A stretch of 64,000 bases of DNA from Epiperipatus broadwayi (GCA_028023455.1 JAQFVV010000355.1:765551-829550), one strand, 5' to 3'. Shown: positions 24,350 to 36,974, numbered from the stretch's first letter. The notes: a model not told the origin generated them from the letters alone. A program made the numbers and translations.

Positions 24350-27300
24350 ATCAATGTGTGTTTAATAAATTTATAATTAAAATCTTTAAAGTAAAATTTT
24401 ATGTTTATAGTTGATAAAATTAAATTAAATATTTGATTTTTAATAAGCATATGATAATTACACTTGATTTTACTCAGATATATTTGTTTGTTTTTTTTTA
24501 ATAAAATAAGTCAAAGAAAGTGCAAAAACATAAAACAATAAGTCATTAGTGGCAAAAAGTAAAAGATTATTATAAATATCATAGCTGTTATATATTTTTT
24601 ATTTTGTTGTTGCAAATAATTACAACCAAATGGCAAAGATTATATTCATTACTTGAATGAATTTTCTGTAAAATTAATGCAGAGTTATTTATTCTTCATT
24701 GAAACACATTTTAGTCTAAAGGCAAAAATAAAATAGTCATACTTATTATTTTCTTTGATTACTTTTTTTTATTTCTTTGTAAAATTTATATGATATTGTT
24801 AAGGTGTCTTCCATTTTTAAGCTGTAATTTTAATGAATATTATAATGAAATATACATTTTTAATGTAGAATAAAAATGCTGTTTCACCTCTTCCAACTAA
24901 AGCTATTTCAAATGAAATCTGATTATAACAATGTTTAAACTGTCTTTTTTTAGATTGGCCAATAAATTTCTTTACTTTTTTATACTTCAATTTGTCACCA
25001 GCTGATTAGAAGAAAAATATTTGGAATTTAAAAATTAGGTTTCCATTCTCTTAAATAGATTTATTTTCATGACTATAAAATTTGATGTCTAATCAAAAAT
25101 TATTTTCAAAGTAGGATTTAAATATTTATTTCTTTTACATTAACTTAGATTTCATTCCAACATTAAAAGTACATATCTGTCCAGCTTTACATATTATCTC
25201 TGTTTATGTCAAAATTTTCTTGCTTTCTCTTTTTTTATTTTTTATTCTTTAAATATAACTAAATTAAAAATATTGATGTACATTCAAAAGTATTTAGTTA
25301 GGCCAAAATTTGCATGACTCCTTTTTTCACTATAAAATATAATAAAACTGAAAATATTAATAGAAGTTGAAAAGCATTTATAAAATAATATTATTAGGTT
25401 TATTTATGATAAAAATATAAATTACAAATAATAAAATAGTTAAAATTATAAAATAAAGGAACTTAAAACTGTCACATTACCATAAATGTATCACTTTTAA
25501 ACAACCAATTTGGTAGGCATCTTTATGGTAGTCCACTTTATAATCTTATTTTTTATAACCTATGTCAATAACCTTTCTTTACTAAGAAATATACTTAGAT
25601 CTAAATTTATCATATATTTGAATATAAAATTCTTTGGATTATTCATCCTAAAACTAGCTCTCACATAATGTTTTAAAAGATTTTTTTTTATTTTATTGAT
25701 ATCATCCAAAACATCTGTATTGGTTCTGTAAGGTGACAAAGTAAGTATCAAATTAAAATGAAACATAAAATTTTAATATGTATATTTTATACTGCTGGTG
25801 AATATATATGTTAAAGAAACACATATGTCCTGCATTACATATATAATCATTTAAAAATAAATGATCAAATTGATTTAAAAAAAAAACAGTGAAATAGAAA
25901 GAAAAATATAATATATTTCTAAAGAGTTTTTTTTCATAGAAAATGCAAACTTGCAAAAATGAAAGTATTGCATCACTTTTTTCTTTTAAAAAAATAAAAG
26001 AAAGTTTTAGTATTAAGGAGTGAATAGAGGGAAAATAATTCTTAAGTAAAAACTAAAACTAGCTCTCCCTTTTTATAAATTAGAAAAAAATGTGTGGATG
26101 AAAAAAATAATAATAATAATGAATAATTGTAAAAATAAAATCCGACTAAAAATATAATTTGAAAAAAAAAAAACTTTTAAAATTTCAATTCATTAAAGAT
26201 TACATGGATGATAACAGAAAAGATAACTCCCAGCTGAACTAATTAAAACAAAAAGAAATACTCACATACACTATCTTATCCAGAAAAGTAGATTAATCTC
26301 AAAATGAGATTAGATAATCAAAGAATGCAAAAAATAATCCTAATAAAACAGTAAATGAATCTGAAAGAAGGATTAAGATAAAAAATATAAAATTAATTAG
26401 ACTTGATCTGAGAATGATAAAATGAAAACAATGAGAGAGAGAAATATAAAAGACAGAACAGATAAGAAATTTACATAATTCTCAGTCAGATTGTCATTGA
26501 GATGCAGTCAAGTTATTATTCAGGCATATTATTATTATCAACACTCTGCTGTATTACTAGTAAAAAAATAAAGAAGAGAAGATGATCAGAAAAGCTGTCT
26601 ACAGTTCAAATATGCATGTTTTTGACATATCTTCACTGAAGGCTGACCTAACAACATACAGTGGTAAATAACACTAGAATAGTTTCAGTAGTCTTAAATC
26701 TCAATTCCTCAGTACCATAAGATGTTATCAATCTGGAAACAATGCTTGCTTGTGACCTGTAAACTGATGATAATCTCTTTTACCACTCATTCTAAACTTG
26801 AAGAATCAATAAGAAGCCAGAAACTCTTGATGGAAATGAAAAGCTAACTGGTTGGTAGTCAGCAAACAAGGAACTGAATCCATGAAAGTGTGACATGTTA
26901 TTCTAAATTCTAGGTAAATATTTTTTCTCCCATTACAAATATCTTTACATATATGTGAATGAAAGGAACTTTAATGAACTCATAGTTACAGCCAACACAA
27001 TCTTTAATATTGCCTATATATTGTGTTATATTTATATGTGTGTATAAAAATAAATATTTGCTTGCTTAATTGTTTGAATAATTTTCTCTCTTAGAACTGT
27101 GTCACTAGTAGGTTAATTTATAAATAATTAAAAATATTGGGCAAGTGTGTCAAAGATTCCTCCTCACAATTGATTACAGGAGTTAGATTGGGATATGTCA
27201 AGTGCTAGATTATGTATCTGTCATCCAGAGCATGCTGACTATATAACCTGTGGTTAGCTGACACCAGAGGTTGATCTTCAAAACAAATAAAATGCTTTGA

Positions 27301-27530
27301 ATGGCAGGGATTTGAATCTAGAAGTCAAGAAGTGCTATAGACTGGAAATGTGATCATAGATTATACTTTGTATCACTTTGGTCTGGTTATAGGTACCATT
27401 AATGTTTTCATCTATCTGTGGTGTTCTACTTCTCTGTTTGAAAGGCTGGTCTATTGCTGTAGTGAAAAGGGTAGCCTGAGTTAAAATCAAAATTTAAATA
27501 ATATAATCAGAGCTATTTTCTCTGACCTGG
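24350..27530. other. AT-rich stretch; 26.5-27.5 kb more complex but unidentified
   Basis: 24.35-26.4 kb is very AT-rich. From 26470 to 27530 composition is more balanced. One minus frame near 27325-27490 is open for about 48 codons (TTAIDQPFKQRSRTPQ ... INGTYNQTK), with no splice signals I trust and no known family. It is probably an old repeat. Confidence 0.4.
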
Positions 27531-27541
27531 TTCAATATATA

Positions 27542-29054
27542 CACCAGGGTCTCATTTTATGTGGATTTTTTAATGCATTTTTGAAGTTATGCGATTCATG
27601 TTTTTTTTTTAATATCTTTTTATGCAATTTTCTTTTATGTGATAAAAATTATTATATCAGAAGTCAAGCTTCGATAATGCACTATTACTTTAAATATTAT
27701 AAATTTTGTGCAATCACACATCATATTTAAAGTAATAGTGCATTATCGGAGTTTGACTTTCATCTAATAATTTCAATATTTTCAGTGCTTTATAATAGTA
27801 CTGTAATATATTTTATGCAACAAAGAAGGTCATAATTCACTTAAAATCAGGATTTCCCTATTTTATATACACACATATAATTTTACAAGATTATAATATA
27901 AATCTGTTCAAATGTTATAGATGCATATACTATGCATGTTGTTGTTTTTGCATTTTAAATCACATTCTATTTTTGCTTTTTAAAAAAGAGTACATAATCA
28001 ATTAATCATTTAGTATCTGCAAGTAATAAATTTTACAAGATTATAATGTAAATATGTTCAAACATTATAGATGCCTGCCTATGCTATGCATGTTGTTGTT
28101 TTTGCATTTTAAATCACATTCTATTTTTGCTTTTTTTAAAAAAAAGAGTATGTAATCAATTAATCATTTAGTGTCCACAAGTTTATTTTTAAAAGGTGAG
28201 TAACAATGGTGGGCACAATTAAATTTGACAATTAAAAATTAAAATCTAATTTTTAATTGTAATTAACAATTTAAAAATTACATAACATGATCTAAAATTA
28301 ATATGATGTGAAACAATGAAATTTGATTTTTAAACAGAATTGAAAATTAAACAATTAAAGACAAAAATAAGAATTTAATTTTTAATTGTTAGTTTTAATT
28401 AAACTTTGCCCAATAGTGGTGAGTAGGTGTCTTTTTATTATCATAAGTCTAAGTTCTTATTTTTATTTTAAACTTTTAGTTTTCCCTAATGGAGAGAAAA
28501 AAACATTCAAGAAAATGAATTTCTTTGGAAACAAAATTTTAAGTTTAGATTGCTTAGTGAAATGGGAAGATCAATAGTGATTGGAAAACATTTTAGTTTA
28601 GCAAATCTACTATAAGAGCAATTAAAAAAATGAAGTTGGTGCTAGTTTTATTTTTTATTGTGACGAGCTGATGTCTTATCAGTTCACAAACAAACTTGCA
28701 TATCATCAAATAGTGATAATGATTAAAATACTGTACATGTATGAAAAAATGTAAAATACTGTAAATTACACATAAAAATATATTGTTTTGAATAAAATTA
28801 AATACTATAATTAATAAAAAAAAGTAAAAAAAGTTTGTCTTGTATCAATTTTTTTTCAAATTTGAAATTTTTTATTAGTCATATTTTATTTTATTTTTTT
28901 TAATGCAATCTTTAAAGTAATTTTACATTGTTGCTTTGCTTTTATGCAATTTTTGAAAATTACAATACATATCCCCCATTTTTCAAGGGAAGTTAAATCT
29001 ATTTTTGTGTGATTTCTGAGAAACCTATCTACCACCTGAAACAAGATCCGGGTG
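27542..29054. mobile_element. pogo/Tigger-like element, copy 2
   Basis: Starts CACCAGGGTCTCATTTTATG after TA (27540-27541) and ends in ...aaacaagatccgggtg at 29054. The ends are more mutated than in copies 1 and 3, and the right TA is lost. It keeps the internal hairpin at about 27660-27765. A 150-bp tandem duplication (27881-28030 / 28031-28181) lengthens this copy. No transposase frame survives. Confidence 0.8.
27881..28181. repeat. 150-bp tandem duplication inside pogo-like copy 2
   Basis: ttttacaagattataat starts both units (27881 and 28031), and both run through gcatgttgttgtttttgc and caattaatcatttagt. Copies 1 and 3 have a single unit. Confidence 0.85.
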
Positions 29055-29059
29055 TGTGT

Positions 29060-29660
29060 ATATATATATATGTTTTCTAGCTTTGGTTAGTAGATTATTT
29101 TAGTAAAACCTCTTTTTTAATAATTTTAAAATGTACAATTTTTAAGAGTTGTATCAGTATTGAGAATTATTAGCCAGACCTTGCAAAAATGTAACTGAAA
29201 TCAAATTTTTCAGGCATTATAAATTAGTTAAATATTACTAAAGAACTAAAATGTCTAATTATTTATAAAGATTAATTCTAAACTGTAATATTTAAAACAG
29301 CATTAAACTGTTGCATATGTGCTTTGGATTTTAACTATAAAATGAATGAATGCAAACACTTCAAACACATGATAAAGTCTTTGGAAAAGATAGAATGGCC
29401 ATCTGTTTAATGCTGTTTTAAATATTACAGTTTGTAAAAAAACATCGTGCTATATAAAATAATTGACTTATTTAAAGATTAATTCTATAAAAAAATTTCT
29501 GCAGAAGATTGCTTGTATCTTTTAGATCATAATGGTTCTCACTTGTAAAACAAAAAGAAAGATACCCCACTTTTTTTAATTCTTTAATCTCAATTTTGAA
29601 TTTGAAAGCATATTTATATAATCAAATTTAATACACTTAGAAATGACTTGAAATATTTTT
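29060..29660. other. AT-rich stretch, short inverted pair
   Basis: aaactgtaatatttaaaacagcatta at about 29280 recurs inverted near 29410-29435 (taatgctgttttaaatattaca). Nothing else recognised. Confidence 0.5.
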
Positions 29661-29667
29661 TTGAAAA

Positions 29668-29950
29668 CTTTTAGCCTATTACTGATGCAAACAGGTGTTA
29701 CTGACCTCATTGAAAAAATTAAAAGACTGAAGTGGAGTTGGGCTGGACATATTACTAGAAGAACTAGATTCCAAGAGAGATTGTAAAAGACCCAGAAAGA
29801 GACCACATGTGAGATGGATGGATGAAATAAGAAAGTGTGCAGGCATGATGTGGCAAAGAGAAGCTAAAGATCGGAAAAGATGGTTTGAACTTGGAGAGAC
29901 CTTCATCTTGCAGTGGGTTGATAATGGTTGATGCTGATGATGACTGATGC
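29668..29950 (+). mobile_element. RTE-like LINE 3' end (5'-truncated)
   Basis: The plus strand reads MQTGVTDLIEKIKRLKWSW followed by AGHITRR, the conserved 'TGV.DI...I..LKW.WAGHVAR' ending of RTE-type reverse transcriptases. After frameshifts it continues with RWMDEIRKCAG and DRKRWFELGE, and ends ILQWVDNG. A tgatgctgatgatgactgatgc simple repeat follows, the typical 3' end of RTE elements. Several frame breaks show it is inactive. The minus-strand copy at 16-17 kb is the same family. Confidence 0.8.
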
Positions 29951-30300
29951 AAAACTGATGCAATGCATTATTATTTTTATATGGCCATCACTTGTTAGTT
30001 TAAATCTACAAAACGATGCAGTTCTATGCCACTGAATGTCTATTTTACATGTTTTAAAAATAAAATAACTAAAAATAAAATAGCTAACATTTTGATTGTA
30101 ACATTTGAAATATTTATTTCATTTACTTAAATGCATCAGTCTGCATGACTTAGTGTAATAGTTGAGTAATTGACTCAAGTGATAAAGATCACTGCATTGA
30201 AAGACAACTCTATCATCTTTGTGCTATAATGCCGGATGATCTCTGAGGCAAAAAACTATTTATTATTTTTATTGTATTCTTAAGAAAATTTATACAGTAA

Positions 30301-30897
<597 letters not shown>

Positions 30898-30972
30898 TAA
30901 CTATAAAACATATTTAATCATTATTAAACTACCACGATCAGAATTTAGAATTTTAATAAGTGAATGAAATAC

Positions 30973-31097
30973 CTCCTCGAATATTAAAGCCTAGTCCTTC
31001 ATTTCCTTTGCGATATAGCTTTACTGCCCGCATCTTATTATTAACAGTAGGCGCCAGCCGGTCATAAGCTAGCTGATGCTTTAATGGAATAAGAGGC
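30973..31097 (-). CDS. ush1c: Exon of harmonin (USH1C) homologue: end of N-domain and start of PDZ1
   Basis: Harmonin is a PDZ scaffold that, in vertebrate hair cells and photoreceptors, binds cadherin-23, sans and myosin VIIa. On the minus strand a 125-base exon lies between a polypyrimidine-AG acceptor (taattttag, AG at 31099-31098) and a GAG|GTATTT donor (GT at 30972-30971). It starts in phase 2 (one base completes an Arg codon) and then reads PLIPLKHQLAYDRLAP, a short linker, RAVKLYRKGNEGLGFNIRG, and stops one base into the next Gly codon. From memory, human harmonin has PLIPLKHQVEYDQLTP and, after a similar linker, GLGLSVRGG at the same place, also preceded by Arg. GLGF is the carboxylate-binding loop of the PDZ fold. 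The donor is somewhat weak. The exons before and after were sought and not found; they may lie outside the window or be too diverged to see. Composition is far less AT-rich than the flanks. Confidence 0.87.
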
Positions 31098-31301
31098 CTA
31101 AAATTAAAAGAAAATCTTATATATGTATTCATAATATTGTAAATAAAATTTGATACTGTTTATTAATATCAAATATTTCATATATATTATAACAAAAATC
31201 TACTATTTATAACATAAATACCACTATTTACAATATCATTTAAGACAATTTAAAGTTGTAATTAATAATTTGCTAAGTGCATACTCATTATGTATGTAAT
31301 A

Positions 31302-31436
31302 TATATATATTAAGGCTATAATCATAAGTTTATGCACCTAGATGGAAGGATAGGGACCTCTACAAATCTTTAACACAAGAGGTCCCTACCATTGCATCTA
31401 GGTGCCTAGTCTTCAGGTTATAGCCTTAATATATAT
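31302..31436. repeat. Foldback, about 60-bp arms, 16-base loop
   Basis: The left arm (31302-31361: taaggctataatcataagt ... tagggacctct) and right arm (31378-31436: agaggtcccta ... aggttatagccttaa) are imperfect inverted copies. Both contain the motif gcacctagatg / catctaggtgc. No coding. A related fragment lies at 23.2 kb. Confidence 0.85.
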
Positions 31437-31439
31437 TAA

Positions 31440-34400
31440 ATATCATTTATAATAAATTGACATTTCTAACTTAATAGTAAATATTTTCTGCAATTAGCAG
31501 ATTTTGTTATTTCAAGCAGAGGAGTTAATTATCGGTAATATTTTTCCTACCATCCATACCAATGGTCAGAATGAGGAGGTATAAATATATGACCTGCAGT
31601 CACATTTCCAGACAACTGGACCTTTAGATGACTACAGGAAACAACAGTTTCCTTGGGGATATTTTTATTTTAATGGGATAATTCCCATGCATCATCCAGC
31701 CAAGGCTGACTAGAATATCCTCAGAAGAAGAGTTTTAATCACTTTTAGCACAAAAAGTAAGAAACTGTTTTCAATCAGACTATCAAAACAAGTATATTTA
31801 TACCACATGTATATAATTAACTTTAAATTTACATAATATTATTATATGTTAATTAGAAGGTTATATGGTGAAGTATGTAGAGAGAAATCTAAGCCAACTT
31901 GACAACTTAAATTTATTCACACACACACACAACAAAAAACATTAACATAATAATCAAATAAAAATGGAATAAATAAATTATGGCCTTCTTCATTAAGGAT
32001 TAGACCATTTCTAGAATAAGGGCAAACAACCCAATTGTGCTTAATTACAAAGTTTCAAAAAATATCAGTTTGTCTAGACATTGTATTTTAGATTTATTTT
32101 TATCTAGGGTTTTATTGTTGTAGCTTCATTTCTGTAGTGATCATCTCTCTACTCCACAAATGTAATGGAGTTGATTAGTGGTGCTTCAACCTTCTTTTGG
32201 TGGCTGCTTGCTCCTCCAGTCCAGATTGGCATATACCTGATTGTTGTTGGCAAATACCTTTAAATTAACAGACATGGATTGCAGAAATGATAGACAAAAG
32301 GTCTTTACTACATGTCAGACATCAGATGCTGAAAAAACAGGACAGTGAAACTTGAATGAACACCCCTTGGTAATTTAACAGTGCATGGTAATTTTTAAAT
32401 GTCTAAGATTATTGTTATACAGTTGATTAATGATTGTGAACTTGGTGTAGCAAAGTGGCAGTAGAATAAAATTTAATGTTGCACTGATGACTTAACTGAC
32501 AGCAATCTTCAGAAAATTTTACATTCTTCTCACAGTAAAACTTGTCATAAGTATGAGAATGAGCAGTTTATATATCTTTGTCATCCAATGTCTGCCTAAA
32601 TGCATTATTAATTAATTTTTCAATTTTATGTTAATTAATTAATCAATTATTCAAAATTTCATTTATAATTTTGATCAATTTATTATCTAATCAGTTGGAA
32701 ATACTCAATTTTAATAAATTCCATCTGATAAGATATTATTTACACAAATAATAGATCCTTAATTAGATTGCTAATTTCTTAGTTTCATTTATTGTTTTAA
32801 AATTCTTTCAAAAGTAACTTTATAGTTATTTTTATAGTTACATATATAATTTATTCTTTGTTTTATAATCCATTTGGAATTTTCTGTTTAGTTAAAAGGC
32901 AGCAGATAATGGTTCTTTTAAATATTAAATTTAAAATAAATTCCTACATATTAATAGGTTTAACCTCTGTCTTTTGATTTTATAAAAGTAAAAACATTTA
33001 TCCATTTTACCTAATAAATTACTGTCTCTTTTTATTTTTTTAAAAAAAAAAATTATTTTGTTTTTCTTTTTCTAACTTTTATTTATTTTTTTGTCATTCT
33101 ATATACACATAACTATGTGTCACAATATATAAAATGTAGTTGTCAGTTAAAGACTTGTATTGAAATAAATATATTAAAAATATTTAGCTTATTTATACAT
33201 TACACCTTAGTCTATAGCATGGTTTTAAAGCTCTTCAGTATTACAGAGACTATACATCTGAACTCCATTACTCTTTGCACTCATAGATATACAGACCTTA
33301 TAAACTTTCGTCATAAGACCTAAAACTCTGCAAATTTGGGGCTGATCGAAAACAAAACACTGGGTTATTTATTAGTAATCTTGTCACTTTTACAATAAAA
33401 TCTCTCATTCTACAATGACTTATCCAATAATAAAAAATTAACTTGTCTCCTCTACATCTTGAAAATCGTGAATAAGCTAAAAAACATTTGTTTCAATAAA
33501 TACATTACTTTTGTTTCACACACCCCCATCTCTTAACAAACTTTTAAATAACTCAAATAATAAAATCCCCTAAAAAGCTCCACATCAAATTGTTTATAAG
33601 ATCAACTGCTCTGGCCCTATTTGTTTAAAGGCATACTATGGGGAGACCTGCACAAACATGGCCATTAGACTCCCCCAACACACTTATCTGTATAAATGCA
33701 TGAGAAAAAGTGCTTAATATTTTTCTCTTTTTCTTGATCATGAAATGCTGTCTGGCCATAATTTTGATCTTTCCATGGCCAATATTGTTTGTTCAGAATG
33801 AGACAATACAAAAAGAAAGGTAAAGAAAATTTTGTCAGTCACCAAAAATATCCATGCCATTAATCAAAAAGATTTCAACACACATCTATTTAAAAAATGG
33901 CATTTATAGGCCCCTCACTTCTTATTAGCATGAAAATTCATCTTTAAATATTCATTCAGATCCAATTTAATATTCAGCACTTATGTATGGATGACAACTC
34001 TCTCCATTTTTATTAAGCTATGATTATGATACTATGTAGGATCAAAAGTACTTAGCTTTAAATAAATTCTTTCATATTTAAAACCCAAGTCTGTTTGGTC
34101 ATTAAATATTTTAACATTTTCTTATTCATTAAATTAAGTAATTATAAGTTCTTGCCTTGAAAGTGGATTATTATAAAAGCATTGGTATAAATTATAAGTG
34201 ATATATATATATATATGTTATAAACGACTTTTATTTTAAATATAGCATCAATATTTTTCATGCTGAAAAAAATCTAAGAATATTAATATGTTTCTTATTA
34301 CAATGCAACTCATTTATATAAATACATTCTACATAATATATACATGTGTATAAAGATGTTTGTGAGCAAATTAATTTTCACACTAGATTTTAAAGATTTA

Positions 34401-34780
34401 TGCAAACTCAATCTTTTTATTTGAATAGGCTATAATGAGATTTTTGCCATATTCCTCCATATTTAAACATTTTATTTTTACAATTAAACTTTTTCCCTAT
34501 TGAAGCTATACATATATACACGTGGGATATATGTATATATGTTTGCTTCACCATTCACTGTGGTTTAACTAAAGACCCTGAGTTCAACCACAATGAATGT
34601 AGACTAAATTTAAAGTAGGAAAAAATTTATGGAATGTTCTTTTTAATTTTAGAAAATAAAATGAAAAAGATTTTATTTTAGATAAAGAAATAAAAATTTC
34701 TGGAACTCATTAGAGAAAAATATTAATTAGATTAAAAAAAATAATTGATTTAAAAACACTGTAATTAAAATTAAGATAGA
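31440..34780. other. Intron or flank of the harmonin gene: AT-rich with two complex patches
   Basis: 31500-31760 (ggtcagaatgaggaggtataa ... catcatccagccaaggctg) and 32120-32400 (gttgattagtggtgcttcaacc) are of balanced composition but show no convincing frame, so they are likely old repeats. 33600-33800 has another moderately complex patch. A short CA run lies at 31918-31931. I searched the minus strand here for the preceding harmonin exon and did not find it. Confidence 0.5.
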
Positions 34781-34789
34781 GAACAATGG

Positions 34790-35285
34790 AGATTGGAATG
34801 CAAGATGGCCAACAACTTGGGTAGATAGAGAGAGAACAGTTTAGTTTCTGCGCGGCTTTCGCCAGGTTCAGTTCAACCACTAGGACTGAAAAATAGCACA
34901 AGATATTTTAGTGAAGAAGAAATATAATTAACTTGTGGGTAAAAGCTCCTACAACTAAGAGTATCTTAGGTCCCTGCTGTAGTGTTGGAACCACAAACAT
35001 TCAAAGAAATTTAAAGAATTTTTGGGTGCTGTAATGGAAATGGCGGAGTAGATCTTTCTCTCTCTCTCTCTCGTCGGTTTCCTGTTTTGCTGGAACTGGA
35101 AAGGTATAATATCAAAAAAATGTAGAGTTGGTCCAGAACATTTCTTGCCTGACCAAATGCCTGCTGTACTGTCACGGATCATGAAGGATCGAAATTAAAA
35201 GAAGCTGTCACTTGTGTAGTGCACTAAGATCTCCAAAAGACTATCTCATTAAAAGACGTATACATTTCAAAAATTACCGGTAATA
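34790..35285. promoter_or_regulatory. GC-richer island with YY1-like motifs, possible promoter or 5' exon region
   Basis: Two YY1-like cores on the plus strand (gcaagatggcc at 34800-34810 and gaaatggcggag at about 35036-35047), a few CpG (tgcgcggctttcgcc), a (TC)n tract at 35056-35072, and possible splice signals (ctatttttcag AG acceptor on minus near 34893; GGAAAG|GTATAA donor on plus near 35102). These are features of a housekeeping-type start region, but no coding frame starts here convincingly. It lies about 4 kb upstream, in minus direction, of the harmonin exon. Function is inferred and weak. Confidence 0.3.
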
Positions 35286-35289
35286 TAAA

Positions 35290-36060
35290 TCTTTGTATTA
35301 GTGTTTGTTTTACTTTAAATATTTTCATTAACAAATGTATACGTACACATAGTTCTTTTTTATATGTGTGTGTGTGATTTAATTGGTTTTAAAACATTTT
35401 ATTAAAGGTTTTTATTAAAACTGTTGATTTCTTTTCTGACACCAGAGTTTGATCACTTTTGTGCGGATCTCCAAAATGGAATAATAAAATATTCTGTCAT
35501 TTCTTTCTTTCATTTTTTTAAATATATAAAATAATTTACCTCGGCAGAAGCGCAAAGGTCATTCTCGATTAGATTAATGTTTTTTTTTTTTTTGAAAGGA
35601 AATCAATAGATCATTCTTATTTCGGTTTACTTCAAGAAAAAGCAAAATAATTAAAACAAAACTTAGCTTATAGTTTGTTTTTTTTAGTTTCTCATTTTTG
35701 CTTTTTCAATCCGAATTAGAATTGCATGGGCGCATATATGTAGTCATTTTAATTAGAGTGGGGTGATTTGAAATAACCTGTACATTTTAAATGAATCAAG
35801 AAACGTTAAAGAAGGTTAAATAGAGTTCTAGTATCCTTTTATTAAGCCACTAGTAAAGATGTCAATATATATTTAAACGATTATGTAAAGATCGATAATA
35901 TAAGGGAAATTCTTTTTTATCTCGGTTTTCGTGAGAGCTTTGTAGCATAAGAATTTAGATATTAGTATTTAATTTCAGGCTTGATTTTTTTTTTTAAAAA
36001 ACGGATTATTATTCCGTCTTAATCTTTTGTGTATTACTTGGAGAGTTGGAAATATCTTTA
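35290..36060. other. AT-rich flank, nothing recognised
   Basis: Includes a TG run near 35365-35377 and a T16 run at 35579-35594. No gene seen. Confidence 0.5.
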
Positions 36061-36067
36061 TAAATTG

Positions 36068-36966
36068 GGTAAAGGTTTACTTTAGCGACCACAGCATAAA
36101 AATCATGTTCGCCCTCTAGTTTTCAAAATTATAAGTAAATTATTATTCGAAAATCTTACGTATATACTACTATATTACAATTACATTAAAATTTATTAAA
36201 ATGTAAAAGATAAAAAAAATATTTACCATTTTAAAGAAGTTGAAATAATTGCACTAGTTTAATTAAAATAATTAGTTTAAATTATTTGAAACTTAAGAAT
36301 TTAAACTATCGGCATTTATAACTTAAGAATTTAAACTATCTCGATGGTTCTCGGCGGAATAGATGACAATGGGGAGCCATTAGTCATCGAAATCGACGAA
36401 ACATATTATTTCCACAGAAAATACCACAGGGGGACTACATGCTTCTTGACAGAAGTTGCGGATAGAACGGCTGGCTCATTGGAGGCCCTAATCCAGCAGT
36501 ACATTTTACCAGGGACTCGCATAATTTCAGATGGCTGGGCTGCGTACAATAATATCAGCAGACTTAGCAATGGGGTGCACATGCATTCGGTTGTCGTCCA
36601 CCAGGACAACTTCGTGAATCCCGAAGACCAAGACATACATACCCAGAATATTGAGAATATGTGGATGAGGGCCAAGCGTAAGCTGAAATTCCAATCTGGT
36701 ACCAGCAGGGCTTTATTTTCATCGTACCTCCAAGAATTTGCCTTCCGCAGTAGATATAGCACTGCCGCCCTTTTCTCCAACTTCCTGCTATGCATAGGGT
36801 ATAATTATGCTTAAAAAGGTAAATTATTTTTTTTTTATTATCTTTTACGTTTTAATTAATAAATATTTACTGTAATTGTAATATAAGAGCAGATACGTAA
36901 GATTTTAGTTCTAATTTTAAAAACTAGATGGCGAATATGCCCTGGTCGCTAAAGTAAACCTTTACC
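36068..36966 (+). mobile_element. Merlin-type DNA transposon, internally deleted, with long inverted repeats
   Basis: The left end, ggtaaaggtttactttagcg, is mirrored by the right end, gctaaagtaaacctttacc. The similarity continues inward for about 85-100 bases, including (c)ctctagttttcaaaatta / taattttaaaaactagatg and ttcgaaaatcttacgta / tacgtaagatttta. Both ends are flanked by TAAATTG (36061-36067 and 36967-36973). Merlin elements usually make 8-9 bp duplications, so one position has probably mutated. The 899-bp element encloses one transposase frame with a shortened N-terminus. A 30-bp tandem duplication (36291 / 36321, acttaagaatttaaactatc) sits just before the frame, perhaps at the deletion junction. 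Confidence 0.88.
36344..36814 (+). pseudogene. ISXO2-like (DDE, IS1595/Merlin family) transposase, truncated
   Basis: The 156-codon frame matches the catalytic part of ISXO2-like transposases, which cut and join element ends through a DDE/DDN triad. The order is VIEIDETYYFHRKYHRG (first Asp, residues about 14-30), VADRTAGSLEALI, ILPGTRIISDGWAAY (second Asp, about residue 63), VNPEDQDIHTQNIENMW (Glu at about 105), then the basic MRAKRKLKF and a C-terminal helix. All three acidic residues are kept. However, the N-terminal zinc/DNA-binding part is missing, and about 20-25 residues usually found between KYHRG and the V-DRT strand (the WxFGGxxR block) are gone in frame. A long, nearly intact frame suggests recent activity of the family, but this copy is probably non-autonomous. 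Confidence 0.9.
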
Positions 36967-36974
36967 TAAATTGT

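Noticed and set aside
27325-27490. Minus frame TTAIDQPFKQRSRTPQ ... INGTYNQTK as a second PDZ1 exon of harmonin
   Set aside because: The INGT resemblance to a PDZ INGxxV motif is isolated; the GDxI segment and hydrophobic strands expected before it are absent and splice sites are lacking.
29679-29963. Minus-strand frames of 62-94 codons
   Set aside because: Shadows of the RTE-like LINE end, whose plus-strand reading matches the family.
35543-35590. Minus-strand text NLIENDLCASAE before a GTAAAT donor, resembling the FLIENDAE stretch of harmonin
   Set aside because: Only a few residues agree, the following residues do not continue as harmonin, there is no acceptor, and a poly(A) run precedes it. 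Treated as coincidence.
36406-36795. 129-codon minus frame inside the Merlin element
   Set aside because: Shadow of the plus-strand transposase, which matches the family motifs.
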